From Streptomyces cylindrosporus (GTDB lineage Bacteria; Actinomycetota; Actinomycetes; Streptomycetales; Streptomycetaceae): a stretch of 64,000 nt of DNA. The notes under the pieces are model-generated. The model saw nothing but the letters and a program-made list of their open reading frames with translations. It did no database searches and was not told the DNA's origin. Both the position numbers and the translations under genes were made by a program. Positions 48,620-56,443 of this stretch are shown here, piece by piece. Each line of letters opens with the position of its first letter. The stretch's first letter is position 1. The stretch spans positions 1-64,000 of the forward strand of contig NZ_JALDAY010000022.1 in the NCBI RefSeq assembly GCF_022698165.1, read 5' to 3'.

Positions 48620-49912
48620 TCAGGTCGCGGAGGCGGTCGACGAAGGCGTCGACGCGGTCTCCTTGAGGAAGGTCTTCCAGCCGCCCGCGGGAGCCTGTCC
48701 GACGTCGAGAGTGCGCAGCTTGGCGAGGACTTCGGGCTTCTGTACGTCCATCCAGTCGACGTACTGCCGGAAGGAGACGAGCCGGACGTCCGCGCCCTTC
48801 TCCTTCTCCGCGGCGATGTGCTTGAAGGCCTCCTCGACGGCGTCCATGTAGATGCCGCCGTTCCAGTGCTCGAAGTGGTTGCCGACGAAGAAGGGCGCCC
48901 GGTTGGTCTCGTATGCCCGCTTGAAGCCGGATATGTAGGCCTGTGCGGACTGGGTGCGCCAGGCCGGGTAGTTGTAGGCGGGGGCGTTGGTGGAGTTGAC
49001 GGACTGGTTGGCGAGCATGTTGTAGTCCATGGACAGCACCTCGAAGGAGCGCCCCGGGAAGGGGATCTGCTGGAGCGGCAGGTCCCAGATGCCGAGCTTC
49101 TTCTCCGGCCAGACCTGGCGGCCGCCGGGCGAGGAGGCGTCGTAGCGCCAGCCGAGTTCCTTGGCGGTGGGCAGCAGGTTGTTCTGGCCGAGCAGGCAGG
49201 GGGTGCGGCCGCCGACGAGCTCCTTCTCGTAGTCGAAGGGGAGCGCGGGCAGGTCGGTCCACCCGGTGTTGGTGCGCCACTCCTTGACGAAGGCCTTGGC
49301 CTGCTGGATCTCGCTCCTCCACTGTGCGGGGGTCCAGTTGCCGACGGTGCCGTAGCCGCCGCAGAAGTGGCCGTTGAAGTGGGTGCCGATCTCGTGGCCT
49401 TCGAGCCAGGCGCGGCGGACGTTGGTGAGCGTGGCCTTGATGTGCTCGTCGGTGAGGTAGCCGATGTCGGAGGCGCCGCGCGGGTTGTTCGGCGGGTTGT
49501 AGAGCCGCTTCTTCGACTCGGGCAGCAGATACAGCCCGGAGAGGAAGAAGGTCATGGACGCGCCGTGCTGCTTGGCGAGGTCGAGGAAGCGCGGGAAGAG
49601 GCCGTTGCCGACCTCGCCGGCGCCGTCCCAGGAGAAGATGACGAACTGCGGCGGGGTCTGACCGGGTTCCAGCGGCTCGGGCCTGGCCGGCTGGTGGGGC
49701 TGCTTGCCGGTGAAGGAGGTCGAGCCGTCGCCGAGGGGCTTGGCGGGGTGGGACGTACTGCCGCTTCCTTTGCCTTCGCTGTGGGAACCCGATGCCCGGT
49801 TCGACCCGTCTGACGGCTTGAGGGTGCCGCAGCCGGCGAGTCCGGCGGCCGCCACGGCACCCGCGCCGAGACCGAGCATTCCCCTGCGCGAGAGAGCGCT
49901 ACGCGTGCGCAT
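48620..49912 (-). CDS. NodB-like polysaccharide-deacetylase-fold lipoprotein with altered active site
   Basis: A 430-residue exported protein. The N-terminus has both a Tat-like (LSRRGMLGLGAG) and a lipobox (AGLAGCG) signal, then a Ser/Gly/Lys-rich linker. The fold begins with FVIFSWDGAGEVGNGLFPRFLDLAKQHG, ASMTFFLSGLYLL, and includes GHEIGTHFNGHFCGG. The usual TFDD motif is SWDG: the second metal-binding Asp is replaced by Gly, while the HxxxH pair (HFNGH) is kept. It may bind rather than cleave glycans. Located upstream of resA on the same strand. Confidence 0.8.
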   Translation of the reverse strand: MRTRSALSRRGMLGLGAGAVAAAGLAGCGTLKPSDGSNRASGSHSEGKGSGSTSHPAKPLGDGSTSFTGKQPHQPARPEPLEPGQTPPQFVIFSWDGAGEVGNGLFPRFLDLAKQHGASMTFFLSGLYLLPESKKRLYNPPNNPRGASDIGYLTDEHIKATLTNVRRAWLEGHEIGTHFNGHFCGGYGTVGNWTPAQWRSEIQQAKAFVKEWRTNTGWTDLPALPFDYEKELVGGRTPCLLGQNNLLPTAKELGWRYDASSPGGRQVWPEKKLGIWDLPLQQIPFPGRSFEVLSMDYNMLANQSVNSTNAPAYNYPAWRTQSAQAYISGFKRAYETNRAPFFVGNHFEHWNGGIYMDAVEEAFKHIAAEKEKGADVRLVSFRQYVDWMDVQKPEVLAKLRTLDVGQAPAGGWKTFLKETASTPSSTASAT

Positions 49913-50045
49913 TCCAACCCCGATTCGTCATGTGCTCTGGTGGTCACCCAGTCAGAGGACATGACGAACGGGGAGGTTCCTCTCGATCACGCGGATCTCG
50001 CAACAAATGTCACGAACGTGTCATGGAACCCAAAGGGGATATCCC

Positions 50046-50079
50046 ACCTCGGGGTTGGGGCTTCGGCCCGAGGAGGTGT
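50046..50079 (-). terminator. Hairpin after the hemL-phosphatase pair
   Basis: CCTCGGG at 50047-50053 and CCCGAGG at 50067-50073, with an inner GGGC-TTCG-GCCC option at 58-69, directly after the phosphatase stop on the minus strand. The competing stems share a UUCG-type loop, so one or the other should form. No T-run. Confidence 0.45.
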
Positions 50080-50768
50080 CAGGCTCCGAAGGCCTTGCCT
50101 TTCCCCTGTACCGGCTTGGCGCCGGCCCGGAGGTGGGCGGGGACGAGGTCGATGGCCGGTTCGCTGTAGCCGACGGACACGATCTTGTCGCCCTGGTACG
50201 TGAAGGACGTGAGCGAGGCGAGCGTGCACTGCCGCTTGCGCGGGTCGTGCCACAGCCGCCGCTTCTCGACGTACGAACGCACGGTCCAGATCGGCAGCTG
50301 GTGGCTGACGAGCACGGCCTCGTGCCCCCGCGCCCGCTCCTTCGCCGCGTCCAGCGCCTGCATCATCCGTACGACGATGTCGACGTACGCCTCACCCCAG
50401 GACGGCCGGAAGGGGTTGACGAGGTACTTCCAGTTCCCGGGCTTCTTCAGCGCGCCGTCGCCGACCCCGAACGTCTTGCCCTGAAAGACGTTGTCGGCCT
50501 CGATGAGCCGCTCGTCGCTCGCGAGGTCCAGCCCGTGCGCCTTGGCGATCGGCGTGGCGGTCTCCTGGGCCCGCTCCAGCGGCGAGGCGCAGACGTACGT
50601 CACATCGCGCGACGCGAGATGCTCGGCGACCCGGTCGGCCATCTGCCGTCCGAGCTCCGAGAGGTGGTACCCGGCCAGCCGCCCGTACAGCACCCCGTCC
50701 GGGTTGTCGACCTCACCGTGCCGCATCACGTGGACGACGGTGATCTCGCCGCCTGTCTGCTCGCTCAC
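50079..50768 (-). CDS. Histidine phosphatase family protein
   Basis: A 229-residue phosphoglycerate-mutase-like phosphatase. The catalytic RHG is in HVMRHGEVDNPDGVLYGRL (R16, H17, G18), and the second His in HEAVLVSHQLPIWTV. Substrate unknown; some relatives act on metabolites or proteins. It overlaps the hemL stop by four bases, so it is made with HemL. Confidence 0.9.
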   Translation of the reverse strand: MSEQTGGEITVVHVMRHGEVDNPDGVLYGRLAGYHLSELGRQMADRVAEHLASRDVTYVCASPLERAQETATPIAKAHGLDLASDERLIEADNVFQGKTFGVGDGALKKPGNWKYLVNPFRPSWGEAYVDIVVRMMQALDAAKERARGHEAVLVSHQLPIWTVRSYVEKRRLWHDPRKRQCTLASLTSFTYQGDKIVSVGYSEPAIDLVPAHLRAGAKPVQGKGKAFGA

Positions 50769-52081
50769 GCGGTCGCCTCCGCCGCTGCTCGGGCCGCCGC
50801 CGGGAGGGCGTCGGCGATGCGCTGCACGGCCTGTTCGTCGTGGGCCGTGGACACGAACCAGGACTCGAAGGAGGAGGGCGGAAGGTAGACGCCCTGCGCC
50901 AGCATCGAGTGGAAGAACGCGGTGAAGCGGAAGGACTCCTGCTTCTTGGCGTCCTCGTAGTCACGGACGTCCCGGTCCGTGAAGAAGACGGAGAACATGT
51001 TGGAGGCGCGCTGCACCCGGTGCGCGACGCCCTCCTTGGAGAAGGCCTCGGTGACGAGCGCCCGGATCTGCTCCGACACGGCGTCGACCTTGTCGTAGGC
51101 GGCGTCGTCGAGCAGCCGCAGCTGAGCGAGGCCGGCGGCGGTCGCGACGGGGTTCCCGGAGAGGGTGCCGGCCTGGTAGACGGGCCCGGCCGGGGCGAGA
51201 TGGCCCATGACGTCCTCCCTGCCCCCGAAGGCGGCGGCGGGGAACCCGCCCCCCATCACCTTCCCGAAGGTCATCAGGTCGGGCCGGACGCCGTCGATGC
51301 CGTACCACCCTGACCGGCTGGTCCTGAACCCGGTCATGACCTCGTCGGAGATGAACAGCGCGCCGTTCTTCGAGCAGGCGTCCTTCAGCCCCTGGTTGAA
51401 GCCGGGCTGCGGCGGTACGACGCCCATGTTCCCGGGCGAGGCCTCGGTGATCACACAGGCGATCTCGCCGGGGTGCCGGTGGAAGGCCTCGTTCACGGCC
51501 TCCAGATCGTTGTACGGCAGCACGATCGTGTCGCCGGCCTGGGCGCCGGTGACGCCGGGGGTGTCGGGCAGCGCGAAGGTGGCCACCCCGCTCCCCGCCG
51601 CGGCGAGCAGCGAGTCGACGTGACCGTGGTAACACCCGGCGAACTTGATCACCTTGCTGCGCCGGGTGAACCCGCGGGCGAGCCGGATGGCGGACATGGT
51701 GGCCTCGGTGCCGCTGCTGACCAGCCGCACCTGCTCGACGGGCTCGACCCGGGCGACGATCTCCTCGGCGAGCGCGACCTCGCCCTCGCCCGGGGTGCCG
51801 AAGGAGGTGCCGCGTGAGACGGCGTCCTGGACGGCGGCGATGACCTCGGGGTGGGAGTGGCCGAGGATCATGGGCCCCCAGGAGCACACGAGATCCACGT
51901 ACTCGCGCCCGTCGGCGTCCGTCAGATACGGCCCCTTGCCCGACACCATGAACCGGGGGGTGCCGCCCACCGCACGGAAGGCGCGCACCGGGGAGTTCAC
52001 GCCGCCGGGCGTGACGGCGGCCGCGCGGTCGAACAGCGCCTGCGACACGGGTGCTTCGTAAGGAAATGGCAGTTCGCTCAT
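50765..52081 (-). CDS. hemL: Glutamate-1-semialdehyde 2,1-aminomutase
   Basis: A 438-residue class-III PLP enzyme that converts glutamate-1-semialdehyde to 5-aminolevulinate, the C5 entry to haem, sirohaem and B12. Typical blocks: FRAVGGTPRFMVSGKGPYL, SWGPMILGHSHPEVI, KFAGCYHGHVDSLLAAAGSG (in part), and the PLP Lys in TFGKVMGGGFPAAAFGG. Full length. Together with the cytochrome c maturation genes downstream it makes this a haem-supply and haem-use neighbourhood. Confidence 0.95.
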   Translation of the reverse strand: MSELPFPYEAPVSQALFDRAAAVTPGGVNSPVRAFRAVGGTPRFMVSGKGPYLTDADGREYVDLVCSWGPMILGHSHPEVIAAVQDAVSRGTSFGTPGEGEVALAEEIVARVEPVEQVRLVSSGTEATMSAIRLARGFTRRSKVIKFAGCYHGHVDSLLAAAGSGVATFALPDTPGVTGAQAGDTIVLPYNDLEAVNEAFHRHPGEIACVITEASPGNMGVVPPQPGFNQGLKDACSKNGALFISDEVMTGFRTSRSGWYGIDGVRPDLMTFGKVMGGGFPAAAFGGREDVMGHLAPAGPVYQAGTLSGNPVATAAGLAQLRLLDDAAYDKVDAVSEQIRALVTEAFSKEGVAHRVQRASNMFSVFFTDRDVRDYEDAKKQESFRFTAFFHSMLAQGVYLPPSSFESWFVSTAHDEQAVQRIADALPAAARAAAEATA

Positions 52082-52653
52082 GACCAGCGACTTCTCCGAC
52101 CTTCTCGACTTCTCGGGCTCCGGTTGCCTGTGACCTCCTCAGGGTAGGCCAGCGCCGCCGCCGACCCGAGGGACAGCCACCGCCCGGAGTGATCTGCGAA
52201 ACTGGGACCTGATACACACAGCTGGAACGGCCTTCACGTACGTATAGGTGTACGTACAGATCTACGGACGGATCTGCGTACAGATGTACGGACAGGTGTA
52301 CGGAGGCTTGTTCAGGGGCTGCGAAGATCCTGCGGACAGGTGTTTCAACGCACGTTTCGGCGGGCGGCCGTGGGGGAGGTCACTGACACGATGATCGGGT
52401 TGCGCGGCGGGGGCCACGCGTCCTAGAAAAGCAGTCGGGTGGAGATATGCATCGCGGTGGCGGACTGGGCGAGGGGACTGACGACCTGGGTCCTCGACGT
52501 GCCCGGCGGGGAAGGCACCGACGCGAGGCGGAGGAAGCTGCCGAGGCACGTCAGGGACAAGGTGTACCGAGTGAGTCCGAGCAGGGCGAGCGGCGGGGCG
52601 ACCGCCGGATCGACCAGCTCCGGGCGGGGAGCAGGAATGGTGGTCGGGTGGGG
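52082..52653. other. Divergent intergenic region upstream of hemL
   Basis: A 572-base gap between hemL and the small plus-strand gene at 52654. It holds the repeat cluster at 52232-52303. The rest (52304-52650) is open in several frames but without a convincing ribosome site or domain. An ATG at 52447 could extend the downstream gene by 69 Gly/Arg/Glu-rich residues; I do not favour that. Confidence 0.5.
52232..52303. promoter_or_regulatory. Cluster of nested inverted and direct repeats
   Basis: A dense set of GTAC-based words. GTACGTA (52238-52244) is inverted as TACGTAC at 52251-52257; CAGATC (52257-52262) is inverted as GATCTG at 52271-52276; and a 24-base unit starting GTACAGAT repeats head to tail at 52254 and 52278 with 19 of 24 matches. 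It lies about 155 bases upstream of hemL and is likely a multi-site binding region for one regulator. Confidence 0.5.
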
Positions 52654-53085
52654 GTGACGTACAAGTACTTCGGCGCGCCGGACGGCGCGACCGCGGCCCG
52701 CGTCCCGATCTCGATGCGCCCCGAGGAACTCGGCGGCGACGAGCTCGGCATGAACGGCATGTTCACGAAGATCAAGCCGGAGACGATGGCGGCGATGGTC
52801 CTCACGGGCATAGAAGGCGTGCCGCTCCACAAGGTGCCCCCGCTGGAACTGGTCGTCCTGCACCCCGACTACGCGGTGGTGAAGCTGCCGATGACGGTCG
52901 TGGACCCCCTGCGCGGCATAGGCGAGGAAGCGGTCGGCGCGGCGGCCTTCATCTGGTCGACGGTCCCGGACCGGGGTGGTCCGCGGGACGCGTTCAATGT
53001 GTACCAACTGCTGCACGAGTGGCAGGACTTCAGCCACCGGCTGCATGAGGCGGGGCATCAGCCGTACTGCCTGGTTTGGCCCTGA
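52654..53085 (+). CDS. Hypothetical protein
   Basis: A 143-residue soluble protein I do not recognise. It begins VTYKYFGAPDGATAARVPISMRP, has a central PLHKVPPLELVVLHPDYAVVKLP (in part) and ends DFSHRLHEAGHQPYCLVWP; the composition looks like an ordinary folded protein. GTG at 52654 is the likely start, as residues before it are low complexity. A strong terminator follows 20 bases after the stop, supporting a real transcript. Confidence 0.65.
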   Translation: MTYKYFGAPDGATAARVPISMRPEELGGDELGMNGMFTKIKPETMAAMVLTGIEGVPLHKVPPLELVVLHPDYAVVKLPMTVVDPLRGIGEEAVGAAAFIWSTVPDRGGPRDAFNVYQLLHEWQDFSHRLHEAGHQPYCLVWP

Positions 53086-53105
53086 GCTGGGGTTTCCCAC
53101 GGGGT

Positions 53106-53134
53106 GGGCGGGGTCTTCGGGCCTCGCCCTTTTT
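53106..53134 (+). terminator. Rho-independent terminator with UUCG loop
   Basis: GGGCGGGGTC, loop TTCG, GGCCTCGCCC, then TTTTT. A ten-base stem with a UUCG tetraloop and a T-run, the clearest classical terminator in the window, 20 bases after the 52654 gene. Confidence 0.88.
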
Positions 53135-53397
53135 GGTGGCGACGGCCCTCACAGTGATCGCACAGGACTGTCAGACCCGTTGACGCCTCGATTGGAACGG
53201 CGTTAGAAAAGTCGATGCAGATCGCGAAATTGCGTTCACTTATTGAAATCTATTCCCCTGCCCCCAAGCTGCCTTCCTGGTTGCACCTAGGCGTCGTCCC
53301 AGTTCAGCCACATCACGAACGCAGTTGATGGCTGGTCGGCAGTCGCGCGTAACGCCCGTGCCCTCCGAGTGCGAAGGGCAGAAGGAGAGAGCGCAGG
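53135..53397 (+). other. Upstream region of the ester-hydrolase island
   Basis: Between the terminator and the first esterase. The stretch 53195-53255 is relatively AT-rich for this genome (AAATTGCGTTCACTTATTG is typical), and probably contains the promoter, though no clear -35/-10 pair stands out. The esterase ATG at 53398 follows AGAAGGAGAG. Confidence 0.4.
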
Positions 53398-54978
53398 ATG
53401 CCCACGATTCCCAGACGAAGTTCGTCGGTGTTGGCATTGGCCGGTGCGCTGGCGGCGGTGTTCGTGCCCGCGTCCGCGGATGCGCAGACGCCGTCGCTGG
53501 GTCCGGCCGCCGCGTCGAAGGCCGCGGTGTCGTCAGGACCGACGGTCACGCACACCGGCAAGGGCCCCACGGGCTACGAGGTCACCTTCCGCGTCAAGGA
53601 CGCGTCGGCGACGTCGATGCGGATCAAGGGCACCTGGTCCTTCGCCTCGACGGCCTCGTCCAGCACCGACCCGACGAACGCCGCGCCGATCGCGGCCGCC
53701 GACTGGCTGCCCGGCGACTTCCCGCTCCAGTCCCCGGACCAGCCCGGTGAGGCATGGGCCGTGGCCGCGATGACCAAGGACGCCGAGTCCGGTGTCTGGT
53801 CGTACACCGTCCCGCTGCCCTCGGGCACCTTCGACTACCAGTTCTACCCGAACTGCGCGTCGGCGACGCTGACCGGCTGCACCGCCGAGACCGACCCGGC
53901 CGTGCCCGCCTGGAGCACCACGGGTTCGCCCGCCGTCTTCTCCCAGGTCTACGTCCCCTCCGACCCGAAGTTCGGCACCGCCGACCTCTCCTACACGGCC
54001 GACGCTCCTGCCGGTGAGCGCGGCCGGATCACGGACGTTACGTACCCGACCGCCAACACCAGCACGGGGACGCACCCGTTGGCGGTCTACACCCCGCCCG
54101 GCTACGACCCGAAGCGCTCGACTCCGTATCCGGTGTTCGTCCTCAGTCACGGCGGCGGCGAGACCGAGGCGGCCTGGCCCACCCGCGGCCGGGTCCGGCA
54201 GATCGTCGACAACCTGATCGCCCGGCACCGGGTGCAGCCGGCCGTCATCGTCATGCCGGACGGATCGGGCCTGGCCGGCGGCGCGAGCTACACCTCGGAG
54301 ATCACCGACAACGTTCTCCCGTACGTCCGGCAGCACTACGACGTCGCCACCGCCGCCGCGGGCCGCGCCTTCGCGGGCACCTCCGCCTATGGCACCCAGG
54401 CCAACAACTTCCTGTTCAAGGACACCACCGAGTTCGGGTACTACGGCGTGTGGTCTCCGGCCTCCGGAGCCCCGGCCGTCACCGTCACCGGCTCCGGCAG
54501 CACCCCTGTCGACCCCGCCTACACCAACCCGCAGCTCAAGCAGGTCCTCGGCATCCACCTCGCCATCGGCCAGGAGGACCTCGGCGGCAACGCCCCGATG
54601 ATGACGGCCACCACCGAACGCGAGGGCATGATCAACGCCGGCGTCCCGTTCACGTACTACTCCGTCGGCGGCGGCCACACCTGGGCCTTCTGGCAGCAGA
54701 CGCTCCACGACTTCCTCACCCGCGTCGCGTTCCGGGCCACGGCCACCACGGTGACGGCGAGCGCGGACCAGCTGACGGCGACCGTGACGGCGTCCACCGC
54801 CGAACCCGAAACCCCCACCGGCACCGTCCAGTTCAAGGCCGACGGCGTCGCCATCGGCCACCCCGTCGCGCTCGTCCACGGCCGGGCCGCTCTCGCCGGC
54901 CACTGGACCGGCACGATCACCGCCGTCTACAGCGGCGACCGCTACTACAACGCCAGTTCAGGGAGCCCTTCAAGCTGA
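53398..54978 (+). CDS. Secreted CE1-type esterase with Ig-like C-terminal domain
   Basis: A 526-residue exported alpha/beta hydrolase of the esterase D/feruloyl-esterase kind. Signal peptide residues 1-29 (ending SADAQ), an N-terminal beta-sandwich with VTHTGKGPTGYEVTFRVKDA, then the hydrolase: YTPPGYDPKRSTPYPVFVLSHGGGE and GGGHTWAFWQQTLHDFLTRVAF with the catalytic His. The nucleophile elbow is GTSAYG instead of GLSAGG seen in the next gene. Residues about 450-526 form a bacterial Ig-like domain (ATVTASTAEPETPTGTVQFKADG). Likely releases acyl or feruloyl groups from plant polymers. Confidence 0.82.
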   Translation: MPTIPRRSSSVLALAGALAAVFVPASADAQTPSLGPAAASKAAVSSGPTVTHTGKGPTGYEVTFRVKDASATSMRIKGTWSFASTASSSTDPTNAAPIAAADWLPGDFPLQSPDQPGEAWAVAAMTKDAESGVWSYTVPLPSGTFDYQFYPNCASATLTGCTAETDPAVPAWSTTGSPAVFSQVYVPSDPKFGTADLSYTADAPAGERGRITDVTYPTANTSTGTHPLAVYTPPGYDPKRSTPYPVFVLSHGGGETEAAWPTRGRVRQIVDNLIARHRVQPAVIVMPDGSGLAGGASYTSEITDNVLPYVRQHYDVATAAAGRAFAGTSAYGTQANNFLFKDTTEFGYYGVWSPASGAPAVTVTGSGSTPVDPAYTNPQLKQVLGIHLAIGQEDLGGNAPMMTATTEREGMINAGVPFTYYSVGGGHTWAFWQQTLHDFLTRVAFRATATTVTASADQLTATVTASTAEPETPTGTVQFKADGVAIGHPVALVHGRAALAGHWTGTITAVYSGDRYYNASSGSPSS

Positions 54979-55006
54979 CCCGCACCAGCGGAAGGAAGCC
55001 GCACGC

Positions 55007-56389
55007 ATGTCAATGACACGACGAGAAGCCGCCAGAGCCATGGCCCTCACCGTCGGCAGCGCGTCGCTGCTCGGATCGACGGCCGGCGTCGCCACCGCAT
55101 CGGCCCCGGAGGACGGGAGAACCAAGGACGGGTACGGGCCCCTCGTCAGACACACCGGCAAGGCCCCCACCGGCTACGAGGTGACCTTCCGCTACCACGC
55201 CCCGAGCGCCACCCGCGTCCAGCTCAAGGGCGAGTGGTACTTCGAGCGGCCGAGCGAACTCCCGCAGCGCCTGACCGGCCCCGACTACACCGTGCCGACC
55301 CCGGGACTGCTGCCCGCGCAGTGGCGGCCGGGCGACGTGCCGGCCTCCCACCCGAACTCCACCAGCCCCAACTTCCCGGTCGTCGACATGGCCAAGGGCC
55401 GCGACGGCGTCTGGACGCACACCACCCCCCTGCCGGGTGGCGTCTTCACCTACGGCTTCTTCATCGACGCCGACGCCGACGACACGACCACCACCGGCCA
55501 GGTCCCCGACCCGGCCAACCCGGCCTGGAACGTGGTCGACGGCGTCCTCCACGGCCGGGCCGTCGACCGCAGCCAGGTCTACGTCCCCTCGGACCCACGC
55601 TTCGACCCCGTCGACCTGTCCTGGCAGGGGCCGACCGACGGCCCGCGCGGCAAGCTCCGCTACGTCACCTACAGCTCACCGGGGCACGTGACGCCGGCCG
55701 ACGAGAACTACCTCGTGATCTACACGCCCCCGGGATACGACCCGAAGCGCTCCAAGCCGTACCCGACCTTCTACCTCAGCCACGGCGGAGGCGAGGACGA
55801 GATGGGCTGGAGCACACAGGGCGACATGGCCAACATCCTCGACAACCTCGTCAACGGCGGTGAGATCGAGCCGATGGTCGTCGTCATGCCCAACGCGACC
55901 GGCTACGCGGCCTCGACCGCCGAGCAGCTGCACCGCACCGACCTCATCGAGCGCGTGTTCCCATGGGTCGAGGCGCACTACAACGTGTCGGCCTCGGCGT
56001 CCGACCGCGCGTACTCCGGGCTGTCGGCGGGCGGCATGCGTACCTCCTACCTCCTGCTCAACAACACCGAACAGTTCGGCTACTACGGCATCATGAGCGC
56101 CGGACTGCCACCGGGCACCACCTTCTCCGACGACCTTGTCACCGCCATGAAGAAGGTGTCGGTCTATGTGGGCGGCGGCTGGCAGGATCCCGTGAACCCA
56201 GGCTTCTCCACCATCCACCGGGGTCCCTTCCGCGCGGTACGCGACCTCACCGCCGCCGGCGTCCACGTCCAGACCGCCTTCATCGACGGCGGCCACGAGT
56301 GGCACGTGTGGCGGCTGCTGCTCAGGGACTTCCTGACCCGGGTGGCCTTCCTGCCGGCCTCCACCGCGCCCGCCGACTGGGGCGCCTGA
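55007..56389 (+). CDS. Secreted CE1-type esterase
   Basis: A 460-residue paralogue of the preceding esterase, without the Ig-like tail. The Tat-like signal (MTRREAARAMALTVG) is followed by VRHTGKAPTGYEVTFRYHAP, the same N-terminal sandwich, and the hydrolase with YTPPGYDPKRSKPYPTFYLSHGGGED, the normal nucleophile elbow SGLSAGGMRTSYL and GGHEWHVWRLLLRDFLTRVAFL. It is 28 bases after the first esterase, in the same operon. Probably acts on plant-derived esters. Confidence 0.86.
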   Translation: MSMTRREAARAMALTVGSASLLGSTAGVATASAPEDGRTKDGYGPLVRHTGKAPTGYEVTFRYHAPSATRVQLKGEWYFERPSELPQRLTGPDYTVPTPGLLPAQWRPGDVPASHPNSTSPNFPVVDMAKGRDGVWTHTTPLPGGVFTYGFFIDADADDTTTTGQVPDPANPAWNVVDGVLHGRAVDRSQVYVPSDPRFDPVDLSWQGPTDGPRGKLRYVTYSSPGHVTPADENYLVIYTPPGYDPKRSKPYPTFYLSHGGGEDEMGWSTQGDMANILDNLVNGGEIEPMVVVMPNATGYAASTAEQLHRTDLIERVFPWVEAHYNVSASASDRAYSGLSAGGMRTSYLLLNNTEQFGYYGIMSAGLPPGTTFSDDLVTAMKKVSVYVGGGWQDPVNPGFSTIHRGPFRAVRDLTAAGVHVQTAFIDGGHEWHVWRLLLRDFLTRVAFLPASTAPADWGA

Positions 56390-56398
56390 GCGAGCGGT

Positions 56399-56436
56399 CA
56401 TGGCGGGGCGGCCCGGCGAGGAGCCGTCCCGCCATG
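56399..56436. terminator. Hairpin between convergent esterase and lipoprotein genes
   Basis: CATGGCGGGGCGGC at 56399-56412 and GCCGTCCCGCCATG at 56423-56436 pair at 13 of 14 positions around a ten-base loop, in the 54-base gap between convergent genes. A bidirectional terminator. Confidence 0.85.
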
Positions 56437-56443
56437 GCCCCGG

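Noticed and set aside
52232..52303. CRISPR or attachment site
   Set aside because: No spacers, no integrase or cas gene nearby; a multi-site regulatory region fits better.
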